A DNA stretch of 64,000 nt. It comes from Solanum dulcamara (lineage: Eukaryota > Streptophyta > Magnoliopsida > Solanales > Solanaceae). The stretch is taken from NCBI RefSeq assembly GCF_947179165.1, contig NC_077242.1, positions 46,951,097 through 47,015,096 on the forward strand. Direction: 5' to 3'. The position numbers and the translations under genes are program-made. The notes below the pieces were generated by a model. That model had not been told where the DNA came from. It searched no databases and saw nothing but the letters and a program-made list of their open reading frames with translations. The first letter of the stretch is position 1; each line of letters begins with the position of its first letter. This document shows, one piece after another, positions 43,730 through 55,157 of the stretch.

Positions 43730-44250
43730 CTAACCACGGAAGCCTTTACGGACCGTGGTAAGCACTACCACTACTAAAAAATACTGCATTTATCTATGAA
43801 CTTCGTCGCTGGTCCAACTCTATTTAGCTCATAGCTAACAAAAAATTATCGCTAAAGGATTAACAATGAATTTTGCTGTTTAGCTACAAAATCAGCCCGT
43901 CGCTAAATTTAGTATTTTTAGTAGTGTACGGACCGTGGTGTGCAACTATGGTAGAGATTTAGAGGCTTAGTCTGTTGAGGACGAACCACGATGGAGGACC
44001 ACGGACCGCGGTAAGCACACAGGCCATGATGCCCTCCGTGGTGAGTCCTTCCCAAGACCCTCAGGAATTTTCCCAAAACAGGGTCCACGGACGACCATCA
44101 TAGGCCATTATGAGTTTCATGGACCGTCAAGGTGTCCGTGAAGAAACTTCAGAGACTATCCTGCAAGTCCTTTTCTGAATTTCTCTAAGTCCCTTATCAC
44201 GGGACCTTACCATGGATCGTGGTGAGCACCACGGACCGTGAATGATCCCC
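43730..44250. repeat. Cluster of CCACGGACCGTGG-type palindromes in LTR D
   Basis: Near-palindromic units (ACCACGGA, TACGGACCGTGGT, ACCACGGACCGCGGTAAGC, ACCACGGACCGTGAAT) recur through the start of the LTR, interrupted by a CACTA MITE. Each can fold on itself. Confidence 0.65.
43769..43926. mobile_element. CACTA-type MITE with 3-bp TSD
   Basis: 158 bp, starting CACTACTAAAAAATACTG and ending TAGTATTTTTAGTAGTG, inverted termini of about 16 bp, with CGTCGCTGG / CCCGTCGCTAAATTT subterminal motifs typical of En/Spm derivatives. Flanked by TAC at 43766-43768 and 43927-43929. It sits in the GGACCGTGGT repeat of LTR D, so it is younger than that LTR. Confidence 0.88.
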
Positions 44251-46206
44251 ATAAAGTCTCTTCTGGACAGATTTTTAAAGGGACATTCTAATCTTTTTCT
44301 ATGTTTTAAATCAAAATGGTGTCATTTTGAGGACTGAATTCTTATCTAAAGACCCTAAACCCCTCAAATCCTTCATTTCTTTCACTCTAACTTCTCCAAC
44401 ATAAATCCTCTCCTCTCAAGTTCTTCCAATGGCTTCAAGCCAAGATTAGGGTTTTCAAATTCAAGGCATTCAAATATCCTTTCTTCCTCAAGTGTTCTTA
44501 GGGATTTCATTTCCCCTAAGGTATGTGAGTTTTCATCCATAGGTCCTTCCACCAGTGGAGCCCAAATATTTTCTCAAACTAGCTTTTCAATTCAAAATGA
44601 TGAAATCTTATGGGTTTTTATATGATGACTTTAAATGTATAGATTATGATATATTTGAAGTTTCCTTACATGTATTGATGTATATTGACTCTTGATTTCA
44701 TGAAGTTATAATGTTATTAAAGTGTCTATATGAAGGCTTGAAAGAAGTTTTAAGACATATATGGTGAGTTGTTTTAATAGTGTGTATTTTATGCATTTCC
44801 ATTACTTTCATGTATGCAAGAGTTCTTTCAAGGTATTGAAAGGTTTTTATGAAATGAGTCCACCTATTTTCCTATGCAAAGTAAAGTTGGAATGAAGTTT
44901 GACTCCAAATGAGTGTTATGAAGTAAATGCTTATGAAAGAGAGTCTTTATGAAGTGATTGATTGATAAAAGAGCTTCTTAGCCAAAGTAAGATTTCAATG
45001 TGAAAGGACAATACTCATGTTGAATCAAATGAAATGTTTAAGGTTGTGATATGACATGCATGACATCCCTATATGCCGTTAATGCTTCTGAACATTTACC
45101 AAAAAGGAAGGTCCGTTTAGCATAGTACCCAGAATACCATCACTAATTGTAGACCTAATTTTCTTATAAATCAAGTTTCATTAGTAGAATAGTAAATAGG
45201 GTATGGCAACCATGATGATATTATAAACCAAAGGATTTAATGAGCTATCCCACCGATTGATGTTTTAATGTTAAAGTTATATAATGCTTATGCTATATTG
45301 ATGTTTAAATGTTATTCTATAGAATTTGACCTAGCACCGAATGTACCATGTAGATGGGGACTCGACCAAAAGGGTCCTTAAATAAAGTCTCATGTTGCAT
45401 TAACTATGTGCCACCATAAGATCCCTTGTCGGCTAGACCTTTGTAGCCATCAAATATTAAAGTTAAAGTTAAAAGAATGTTTTAAGTTGATCGGAGTTCT
45501 ACCTCGGCAAGTTAGTCTCCCCTATCTCAGTGCAGGAGTCATCGGCCTGCCCCGATGCAGGAGTCATTGGATTCCATGTAATAGCTCGCATGGTCTTAAA
45601 TGTCGGTTATGGTCACTTCTTCACAAAATGAATGTTTTAAGGTTTCATATGATGAATTCCTCATGCATGCATTCACTTATGCATATTGCTTATATCTGTC
45701 TCTCTTATGTTTTTTATTTCATAGCATAATCACATACTTAGTACATTCAAAGTACTAACACATACTTTTGCCTATATGATATCACCATGTAGGGACCATC
45801 GTCGCTTTACACTCTTCTCCCCGTGGCTAAGTTGAACGTTGAAGGCTACCATTTTGGTGAGTTCCCATTTTCCGGGAACGACACTCCTATCTTATCTAGT
45901 TTATGTTATATTTAGACATGTAAATGAAGTTTGGTATCTCTTTGACTTAATCTTGAGGGTGAACTAGGGGCATGTCTTAGTCCCCGCTAAGTCTTAATGT
46001 AGAAGGTAGAGTTGGACAAAGTAAGGGATGTTATGCTGTCTTTGACTCTTATTAGAAGCACATAGTCCTTATATCCCTTATGTTTTTGCTTGATTTATTT
46101 ATCATTACCAATGAAATGCTTAATGAATGCGAAGAGGCTTGGGTGAGGTACCTTCGGGTGTCTTATTTGCCGTGTTATGTGTAGGCCCTACACTTGGATT
46201 GTGACA

Positions 46207-46232
46207 AACTTTGTATTAGAGCAAGAGGTTTT
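46207..46232 (+). other. Degenerate PBS of element D
   Basis: AACTTTGTATTAGAGCAAGAGG follows the LTR end directly; compare the canonical TTGGTATCAGAGC. Confidence 0.6.
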
Positions 46233-46420
46233 GAAATGGTCCTCGAAGTCCATCATATAACATCAAATAGGGTCTTGTTTGCGGTTGTGAAATGTGCCAC
46301 AACTATAAATAAGATACTATGGGATGTTTAGGAAAGTCTTCACTTCTTTCAATTCATGTCGTGCTCTAGAGTGTCCTAAGTTTTCCTCTAACTAACGATC
46401 AATTTTTTGTTCTCTAGATA

Positions 46421-47092
46421 ATGCCTCGCAGAAGAGCACCTCCAAGAGCAAGGGTTGGCGACGAGGACCAAGCTTCTATGATTCTCGATGCTCTCTATCA
46501 TGAGGAAAGGGTAACTCATGCCGAGTTCCATAACATTGTCGCATTATTGGCTCAAGTTGTATCCCACCAAGGGCATCAAGATGTCCCTCCTCCTTACGTA
46601 AAAAATCTGGCTTCTCGAATTCGGGACTTCCAAAGGATGAATCCGCCCGAGTTTGATAATTCTAAGATAGATGAGGACCCTATGGAGTTTATCGATGAGA
46701 TGTAATAGATTATGACTATCATGGGTGTGCTACCGAATGAGAAGACCAAGCTAGTGGCCTATCAACTCAAGGTCACAACTCGAGTGTGGATTGAGCAATG
46801 AATTGTTGAGAGGAATGGAGAAAGGGGACCGATAGAATAGGAAGAGTTCAAAAGTGACTTCCTAGACCGTTTCTTCCCAATGAAGCTTAGAGAGGCCAAA
46901 ATCCAAGAGTTCATCAACCTCCATCAAGGGGGTATGAGTGTGAGGGAGTATGCCCTCAAATTCACGACATTGTCAAAGTATGCTCCCTTCATGGTCTCTG
47001 ACCCCCATGCTAGAATAAACAAGTTCATTTTTGGTGTCTCGAGCTTGGTGTCCAAGGAGTGCAAAATGGCCATGTTGGTCATTTCCTTGGAT
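46421..47092 (+). pseudogene. Ty3/gypsy gag, family D, 3' truncated
   Basis: It starts ATG at 46421 with MPRRRAPPRARVGDEDQA, an Arg-rich N-terminus usual for this lineage. NPPEFDNSKIDEDPMEFIDEM leads to a stop at 46703; the same frame then continues IMGVLPNEKTKLVAYQL, FKSDFLDRFFPMKLREAK, LHQGGMSVREYALKFTTLSK and KECKMAMLV to about 47092. Two more in-frame stops lie between. At 47093 gag ends abruptly against inverted pol sequence, and the zinc knuckle is missing. Confidence 0.88.
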
Positions 47093-48925
47093 CTTGGAAC
47101 AATGGAACTTAGATCTCCTACATATTTCCTCAACATCAACGCATGAAATACCGAATGAACCATAGCCATTTCCGATGGCAACTATAACTCATAAGCAACC
47201 TTACCAACACGACTCAAGATCCTATAGAACCCTACGTACCTAGGGATCAACTTCCCCTTTTTACCAAACTAAACTACACCCTTGATAGGTGAAACCTTCA
47301 AGTAAACCCAATCGTCCATACTAAATTCAAGATCCTTTCTCCTAGTGTCAGAATAAGACTTTTGGCGACTTTGAGCCATCTTCAACCTTTATCTAATGAC
47401 TCTCATATTTTCCAAAGCATCTTTCACCACATCAGGACCCAACAAGGCCATCTCACCCACTTTGAACCAACCCATCAGAGACCTACATCATCTCCCATAC
47501 AAAGCCTCTAATGACGCCATCTAAATACTTGAGTGGTAGCTATTTTTATAGGAAAACTCAATAAGCGGTATATGGTCATCCCAACTTTCTTTGAACTCCT
47601 AAACATAAGTCCTTAACATATCCTTTAGTGTTTGAATTGTCCGTCCGGCTTGTCCATCAGTTTGAGGATGGAATGCAGTACTTAGCTTCACCTTGGTACT
47701 GATACCCCTTCAAAACGATTTCCACAATTGACAAGTGAATTGGGTACCACGATATAAAATAATCGATAAAGGCACACCATGCAACCTTACCAATTCCTAA
47801 ATATACAACTTAGCATAATCCTCGGCACTATAAGAAGTCTTGACAGTAGAAAGTGAGTCGACTTCGTTATTCTATCAATAATCCGCCAAATCGATTCATG
47901 ATGTTTTTGAGTACGAGGCAAACCCACTACAAAGTCCATGTTCACATCTTCCCACTTTCAAGTGGGGATTTCAATGTCTTGTGCTAGGCCACCCGGCCTT
48001 TGAAGTTTTTTCTTAACTTGGTGACAATTTGGACATTCAACAATGAACTTTTCTATGTCTTTTTTCATGCCACCCCACCAATAAATCTCCTTTAAGTCTT
48101 GGTATATTTTGGTAGAACCAGGGTGAATAGAATGTGAGGAATTATGAGCCTTCTTCAAGATTAAACCCCTTAGGCCATCCACTTTCGAAACACATAGCCG
48201 ACCTTGGTATTGATGCACTCCATCTCCCCCTTGTTAAAAGACTTATACACTCTTTTCCTTTACCAATTTATTTACTCCACCAATATTGGTGAAGGTCTTA
48301 TTTTGACTTAACATCTACTATCAAAGATGATTTAGATCTATTTGCACATACATACTACCATCATCAGAACCACTCAACTACACCTCAACCTAGCCAACCG
48401 GTGAACATCCCATACCAACTCTCTCTTTTCTTCATCAACATTAGCCATAATTCCCATAAACACCCTACTAAGTACATTAGCAATAACATTGGCTTTACCC
48501 AGATGATAATGCACACTCATGTTATAGTCCTTGAGGAGTTTAAACCACCTCCTTTGCCTTAGATTGAGGTCCTTTTGAGTGAACACATATTGAAGACTTT
48601 TGTAATTGGTAAACACATCCACATGTACCTCATAAATGTAATGCTACTAAATCTTTAAAGAAAACACCATGGACGCTAACTCAAGATCATGGGTAGGGTA
48701 GTTACACTCATGCACCTTCAATTTTCTAGAAGCAAAAGCTATGACCTTACTATTTTGCATCAACACACAACCCAAACCGATCCTTGAAGCATCATAATAC
48801 ACCACGAACCCTTGTAATCCTTTTGGTAGAGTCAAAATAGGAGCAGAGGTAAGTCGATCCTTCAAGGTTTGAAAAGGGACCTCTCTTGTTAAATATTGCT
48901 TCTTTTGATTTGATACCACTTTATT
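47093..48925 (-). pseudogene. Ty3/gypsy pol fragment, inverted: RNase H, integrase, C-terminus
   Basis: Right to left: RT/RNase H from 48919 with [19 protein letters not shown] and [14 protein letters not shown], then RQRRWFKLLKDYNMSV and KANVIANVLSR. The integrase HHCC segment lies at 48218-47958 (SIHPGSTKIYQDLKEIYWW, CPNCHQVK), then FHPQTDGQ near 47650, and KGKLIPRYVGFYRI, VHSVFHALMLRKYVGD near 47130. Stops lie throughout. The reading frame crosses the 47093 junction at the lineage's SSIVP motif. It is homologous to the same parts of element C but in opposite orientation to gag D. Confidence 0.88.
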
Positions 48926-49180
48926 TCTTTTGCTTTATTTTTTTTAGTCAGTTTTATTAAATCAAATAAGAAATGATTTCAAAATAAGCTACCAGCTTTT
49001 AATTGAATAGACAAAATTCTGGCCAGTGCATCAAAAATTGAATAAATCAAGCAATAACATGCATGAAGAATTATCGCAGTTGACTGAATATGGACAGGTC
49101 ATGAAATAGTGGTTAGTTTCTCCTTAGAAACAAAATAGAATGAGTACAAACTAATTAAATTTGATTATGAGAGGCGAGGG
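48926..49180. other. Short AT-rich spacer
   Basis: No feature seen between the inverted pol and LTR B3. Confidence 0.6.
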
Positions 49181-52100
49181 TGTAATGACCCTCTAGGTCA
49201 TTGTCGTGTTTCTGATTCCATTTTATTTTTTAGAGTATTCCTATAGCGATCCGAGGTCATTTATGACCTGCTGGTGCCCATAGCTCAGTCACCTGGTCGT
49301 TCGTTTGTGTTTTAGACCTGTTTTCCTATTTTGGAGCTTTTATAACATGAAAAGTTGACTTCCATCATAACTTCAAGTAAAAAACCTCAAAATGAACTTT
49401 TGACAGTTCCATCACATTCAGAATGGCCAAATTAGGCTAGTAGCGTAGTCGTCATGAGAATCGAAGCAATTGCTACAAGTTTAGGCCCATTTGGCACTTT
49501 TGCCTTTGAAATTTAGCCCATGGTTGACTTTAGTCAACATTACGCACTCGAATAAAAATTTTAATAGCGCGGTTAGTTTCAGAATGTCAAATTTGATCTT
49601 GAACGAACCTTTGTTTGCTTTCTGAGGCTCCGGTCTAATCCCAAGGACATTGTGGAATTAGGTTCAAAATGGAACTTGGATGTAGGACCCATTTATCGAT
49701 AAAATGACCTCATTTGGGAATTTCGAATATGCTATAGAGTCCAGAATTTGAGTTTGATGGGGTAGCTTATCTCATTTGTATGCACAGGGTTGCAAAAAAA
49801 TCCCTAGCACCAAGTCCATTTTGCACTAGCTGAGTCTGGTGCCGTCACTAAAATGATTTCTGGTTGCTAAAGAAAGTGCCGCTAAAGCGGCTAGGACGTT
49901 TCTAAAGTAATGAGGCCCCATGGATGGGTGTCGCTGAAGCGACAGGTGGTTGCTAAATAGACCCCTCGCTTAAGTGATAGGGTCCTTACATAAGCGAGGC
50001 CTAACTCTTTGAGTTGGTCGCTTAAGAGACTATCGGGTGTTCGCTTTTGAAATATCTAAGGCCTATTCCGGGGTTCCAATTTTTAGTTAAGCAGCTAACT
50101 TTGAGACATGGTTTATCTTTCAATTTAGCCACGATTTTTTGTGACTCCAACGACTAAATTGCATGGTTTTCGAGGGAAATCTAGTGGTTTACTTAGAACT
50201 AGGATTAAAGGCTTTGTTTAAGGTAAATTGGCTCTTTTTCTCTGCGAGTTTAGGTGTTCTTGAAGTAAGTTGTCAATTTTGGTGCATGTTTGGATTGTGA
50301 CTGTTTTTGTGTGTTAATTGTGTTCCTTTTTGGAACACAAGCTTGGGGTAGCATTTAGGACCTATTTTTGGATTCAATTCTATGAGTTACAGAGCGGGTC
50401 CCACAATTCTCGATTTTTGACTTCAAAATTGACCCTTCTTTAAATTTAATAATTTTAATGTCATAATGATTGTATTGATGTTGTGAGTCTATTTTTGAAA
50501 GCGTGGTATCCTTCCAAGGCTGTTAAGAAAGGAAAAGCTCTGACAGAGTAATTTGGAGCACGCGTGTTTAGTCTATAGGTAGGCTACGACTTTTCTTTCC
50601 ATAGATTGAGCTGAAATGTGTGAAATCATGTTGAGATAAATGGGATTTGGGTTGGGTAGCTTATCTTTATATCTTAGGTGTTAGAAACCATATTTTAGGC
50701 ATTTTATCAGGTATTTCAAGTAATTGAAAGCATTGGATTTCTTCTGTTAAAACTTAGCGTGGTAAGTGGCATTGATTTCATATCTTTGTATTGTCAAGCA
50801 TGTTGGCCTTAGTATAGATTATGATTTTTTTAGGTGCCTCGATGTCGCTCCGACGGGCTTAGATACTTGTAGAATGACATAGAAGGCTAGTGTCTGCTAG
50901 TTGGCCTTAGCTAGGCAATAAATTTGCTCTTAGGAACATCTTTATCCATAATTTTCTATGAGTGCAATTTTTGGGATGCATCAGTGATACTAGACTTCTT
51001 GTTCGCCTTATCGATTCCGGTTAAAGTACTGGCAATATATCGGTTGATTCATTATGGAAGAGATCTTCAATAGTTATTAGTGTTCAGTTAGAAAAGAGAA
51101 TATTTGGCACCATCGATTAAATCATCTGTGAGAATCTGGGTGTCAGTCCTGGCCTCTATTCTGGAATCCCATCGGGGAGCATCCGGGTCCAAGTCTCGGC
51201 CTCCATCGACTTGTTAGTATAGCAAACATAGGGGTCCCAGTCCTAGACTTAACTGTACTGATGGATTACGGCGAGCATCCGAGTCCCAATCCTAGCCTCA
51301 ACTGTATCGATGGTTTATGGTGAGCATTCAGGTCCCAGTCCCGGCCTTGGATACACTGAGACTCGGGTAAGCATCTGGGTGCCAGTCCCAGCCTCGGTCC
51401 CTGGAGCATTCATATTTAATTAATCTTGGGAGATTCTTAGTTAGGAAATTATATAGTTCTTCAGTTCTTGGCATCGTGGATTCTTAGTTCATAGACTTCG
51501 TAGTCGTAGCTACTCTGTGTACCCAGCCGGGGTTCGTACGGGTTTTTATTTAAACTTGCACATTAGTGTCCTAACTGGGCTTATGGGGGCCAAGTTGAGT
51601 GTAGTTAGTTGTAGTCTTCCTAGTTTGTATCTTCTTGTTTGTTAGTATATTTACCTTCCTTACCTTTGATGCTTATGATGACTCTTGTTTAGTCTTATTC
51701 CTCTTTTTCATATTTTTTTTATCTTTCCTGCTTAGTTGGCCTATGATGCCTACTAGGTAGATTATATATGGTACTCATACTATACTTTGCATCTAATTCC
51801 ATGATGTAGGACTGAGCACCATCTACCGTCGAGGATAGATCTTGCCTGTTACAGCCAGTTTCAGAGACCAAGGTGAGCACTTGCCGTTTTGAGATCATTT
51901 CTGTCTCCTTTAGCTTGGATGGACCATCTTATTGTACTTTTGAGATTAGCCAGTATTGTGTATATATTTTTGGTCCACTTTTGGGACTTGTACTCATTTT
52001 GTTTTTATAACAACTCTGTACTAGTGACTTATAGGTTCTGGGTGGGATTTCAGTTTGTGTTATTTTGTATATATTTATCTAGCTTCTCCTTATTTCAGTA

Positions 52101-52235
52101 TTATTTTGGTTTCTCTTAGTTCTGTGTAGTATTCCCCATCATACCCATTACTTGTGGTTTCAGGTTATAGATTTGGCTTACCTTCCGGGAGGTTATGGTA
52201 GGTTCCATCATGACTTGAGAAATCAGGTCATGACA
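49181..52235 (+). mobile_element. Family B gypsy LTR, 5' LTR copy B3
   Basis: TGTAATGACCCTCTAGGTC at 49181 to CAGGTCATGACA ending at 52235 (3055 bp), the plus-strand counterpart of B1 and B2. It is followed by an intact PBS and the start of gag, so it is a 5' LTR. It contains the palindrome cluster (49855-50050) and a diverged array of 55-bp-type units (about 51130-51420) with GAGCATCCGGGTCCCAGTCC cores. The left flank is GAGGG (49176-49180). Confidence 0.88.
49855..50050. repeat. TCGCTTWAGCGA palindrome cluster in LTR B3
   Basis: GCCGCTAAAGCGGC, TCGCTGAAGCGAC, CTCGCTTAAGTGA and TCGCTTAAGAGAC are clustered; several are perfect or one-mismatch palindromes. Confidence 0.65.
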
Positions 52236-52238
52236 AGA

Positions 52239-52257
52239 TGGTATCAAAGCCCAGGTT
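52239..52257 (+). other. PBS of element B3
   Basis: TGGTATCAAAGCCCAGGTT, three bases after the LTR end; an initiator-Met-tRNA-type PBS. Confidence 0.8.
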
Positions 52258-52442
52258 TATTGGTCTCACTTGTATAGAGCTAATGTCTAATAGAGTCTCG
52301 TGGATGGGTGTGGATACATCCATGACTTATCTTCGGGAGGCTACACAATGTCATTAGAAATATTTACTATATTGTATTATTTTATGTAGTTGTGTGTCTT
52401 ACTGGTTTAATGAAATCTTATTTGTTCTACTCTTTCTCAGGG

Positions 52443-52850
52443 ATGGCTTGTACGGATGGTACTACCGATGGCGATGACCCATCAGGACTAGAAAGGCCTA
52501 GAGGCAGGCCTTGTGACACTAGCGGGGGAGCAGCACTAGCCCCCGATCCAGGTATAGCTCCAGAGTATGTAGTGGAGCGAGAGAACACCCTTATTCCTCA
52601 TCAACCGGGAGGGCCACCACCAGTAGCACAGCCTACAGCCGCACCTTTTATTACCCTAGCATTACAGGTGGCGGTTTTATAGCTCCTTACAGCTATCGAT
52701 TTATACCATAGGACCCATCCCCAGCGGTCAATATTCCAACACCGTAGGACCAACCTGCATCTCCAGCACCTGAAGTTCAGCCACTCCCACCAGATGTTGC
52801 ACCCATGCCAGCAGTTCCAGAGGGTTTCATGTCCTATAAGAGTAGAAGAT
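52443..52850 (+). pseudogene. Gypsy gag N-terminus of element B3, truncated
   Basis: The likely start ATG at 52443 gives MACTDGTTDGDDPSGLERPRG, followed by a Pro/Ala-rich stretch to a stop at 52680. Further Pro-rich frames (ending about 52820) resemble the disordered gag N-terminus. The conserved gag domain never appears. The frame also opens upstream from 52392, which probably is leader. Confidence 0.6.
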
Positions 52851-53289
52851 GTTGGGGGTATTTAAGAGGCTGTCCCTTTTTTTCTTTTTCGAGAGCTGTT
52901 AAGCATAGGCCTCATAAAATTCTGGAACTCAAGTCGTGTCATAAGGAATTTGTCCTTTAGTAAACCACTCAAACTTATGAAATTATATCATCCTCAAAAT
53001 ATCATGATACTTGTCGACTACACCATTAGTGGATAGTCATTTCTCTTCAAGGATACTGCGAAGACCTGAAGTTTTTAACATGTTCATGGATCGGGGTGCA
53101 ATGACGGGGACTACGAGAGCACCCTAGCAGCTGTGGATCATAGATGACCTTTGAACACATTTCAACATGCATTCGCTATGAAACCTGTGCCTCAGCCAAA
53201 AGAGGAGGCTAGGTCTCAACAATGGTTGCGTGAACTAGTGTTGGTGCACCCTCTCCTTGGTCGAGAACATCATCACTTTACCACAAGAC
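52851..53289. other. Unassigned DNA after truncated gag
   Basis: No recognised domain. The segment around 53105-53230 has open stretches but no motif I can name. Confidence 0.4.
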
Positions 53290-53490
53290 AATCTTAAATC
53301 TGAATATCATTGTCCTATGACTTTTCTACCACTTTTTATTTTCCTTTGCCTTTATCCTTCTCTTTTTCACTCACACGCTTGGATTGGGTTGCACTCGTCT
53401 CTTGACTAGTAATACCATTGGCCCTCTTTCGATATGGGTTATCGATTTCATCAACAATCCTTATCACCAAAATCGTTGGTCGAACCATAT
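53290..53490 (-). pseudogene. Possible degenerate retroelement ORF start
   Basis: The minus-strand frame from about 53490 reads MVRPTILVIRIVDEIDN, YRKRANGITSQ, then a charged Lys/Glu/Asp-rich run (SEKEKDKGKGK) before a stop. Such MVR...basic N-termini occur in uncharacterised Solanaceae repeat ORFs, but the match is only by feel. The DNA to its right (its upstream side) is full of GGCGAG motifs. Confidence 0.2.
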
Positions 53491-55157
53491 CTGCAAAATA
53501 GGCACACAAAAATATAGGATTGGGTGATGGCTAAGTCTCAAAAATCAAAAGCATTATTGGAGTGCAGTAGCAAGTTAACAGTAGCTAAAGCTTGCCAAAG
53601 TTGAATGAAGAGACATAGAATGTGTTCGGCGAGATCACATGAGCTCGCGAAATCACAATCAGGCCTGGGTGAAGTAGTTAGGCGAGTTAAGGAATGGGTT
53701 GGCGAGATGCCAACACCGTCGACGAGAAAACAAGAGCTCACCAAAAACATCAGAAAAAATTATGCATATTATAGAGTAAAAATGCGAGAATAGGCCAGCA
53801 ATGGTGACTCGCTAACATCGATGGCGAGTTATGAGGACCTCATCCAATAATCTTGAAGTTTCAGACTATAGATAGGCAAGAAGGGAGATCTAAAATTCCC
53901 TATGGTGACCCACAAATCATTAGGTGAGCACGAACTAACTCGCCAAAGCAGATAAATTTGAAATTCATCTCATAATTTGAACAATTTCAAATTCAATGCA
54001 CAATAATCAGCCATACGAACATAATTAAGCATTAATTTCAGCTACCCACATGACCAAACATAGTATAAGCGTCTTCCCTAGACATCAACCAAACACTACA
54101 AAATGATAAATCTTCCCTTAAGAATCATGTCACCTATCTATCATCGAAGAAATTCAAGTGTTTTGTAGGTATAAGGTTTCTCAAACATCTCACGTATATC
54201 AATTAATCATACCCAATCAATCTCCAATTAAAATAGACACATTTAACACCTATTCGTCCAATAATCACAGACCCATTAACAATTCAAGAATGGATTAGGA
54301 TACCAAGTAGGAATTTCAACAATTTCAATCAATAATTTTTAGTATTCAATCACCAAATTATAAGGTGACTACTTCGAAGCAATAACAAAAATTAAATCAC
54401 TTAACAAGTAGGTATGGGCAATTGGGAATCATGAGAACTGACCTTTGAATCGCAGCAAAATGAGGAGAATGAAAACAATGATTGTAGGAGACTAGATTCC
54501 ACACTAATGTACAAAATAAGGATGAAGAAATGTAAAAGACTTTAATGAAAAGTAAATAACAAGTGTGAAAAAGAGTAGGAAAGAAAACAGGAGCGCAATT
54601 TGAAAAGTTGAGCATTTAAAAGATCAAATTGCCCTTTCACTTTTTCAAGGCGGTCATTTGGTCAAGGAGCAACAAATGTTGCCATTCATTCGGCGAGTCA
54701 CCCTCATCGCCACATTATATATCTGGGCAAGACAATACATGAACCCAGTCGGTGAGCCCATTGGATCTCGCCAAGACAGGTCCACGTGTCACCAAAAGGT
54801 GTATTCCTTGCCAAATAATTCATGTTTCCTAAGCAAACTGAGCATTTCAAGGTGCAATCTGAGGAAAGCTCGCCTAACAAAATAAGCAGCTTAATAAGAT
54901 GAACTTTCCTTGCCAATAACCTATGTAGCATTTGAGCATTCTTAGTGCCCAAGCTGCGAGTTAAGGCGTGCTCGCTCAGTTGAGTGGGTGACTGGCCAAG
55001 TTAGGCTGATCTTGCCTAAATATACTAAAGACTATATATGTTCTAAGTCTAAAAATTAGGCGATCCTAGATGACCCTGCCCATCCAACTAGGCGTATCGC
55101 CTTTCTATCCACCAACTCACCAAATTTCTTCTTCAATAAACTCCAACTTCAACCTAC
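53491..55157. repeat. GGCGAG/CTCGCC-rich repeat region of unknown type
   Basis: Many GGCGAG, CTCGCC and GGTGAG motifs (for example GGCGAGATCAC near 53629 and GGCGAGTCACC near 54691) are scattered through non-coding sequence, the same motif class found at the start of the element C LTRs. No LTR termini could be fixed, so it may be a further decayed LTR or leader. Confidence 0.35.

Larger units (their letters stand above)
43646..46206 (+). mobile_element. Ty3/gypsy LTR, family D, 5' LTR
   Basis: It runs from TGTAAGGCCCCGG at 43646 to CTTGGATTGTGACA ending at 46206 (2561 bp including a 158-bp MITE plus TSD). A decayed PBS and gag follow. Later parts align loosely with the LTRs of element C (ACATACTTAGTACATTC ... 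GGGACCATCG near 45733-45800 against 56748-56825), so D and C are related lineages. Its first 600 bp hold the ACCACGGACCGTGGT palindrome cluster. No matching 3' LTR lies in the window. Confidence 0.8.

Noticed and set aside
45406..45729. 107-codon plus-strand frame
   Set aside because: Inside LTR D; no family motif, and the related LTR C does not keep it open.
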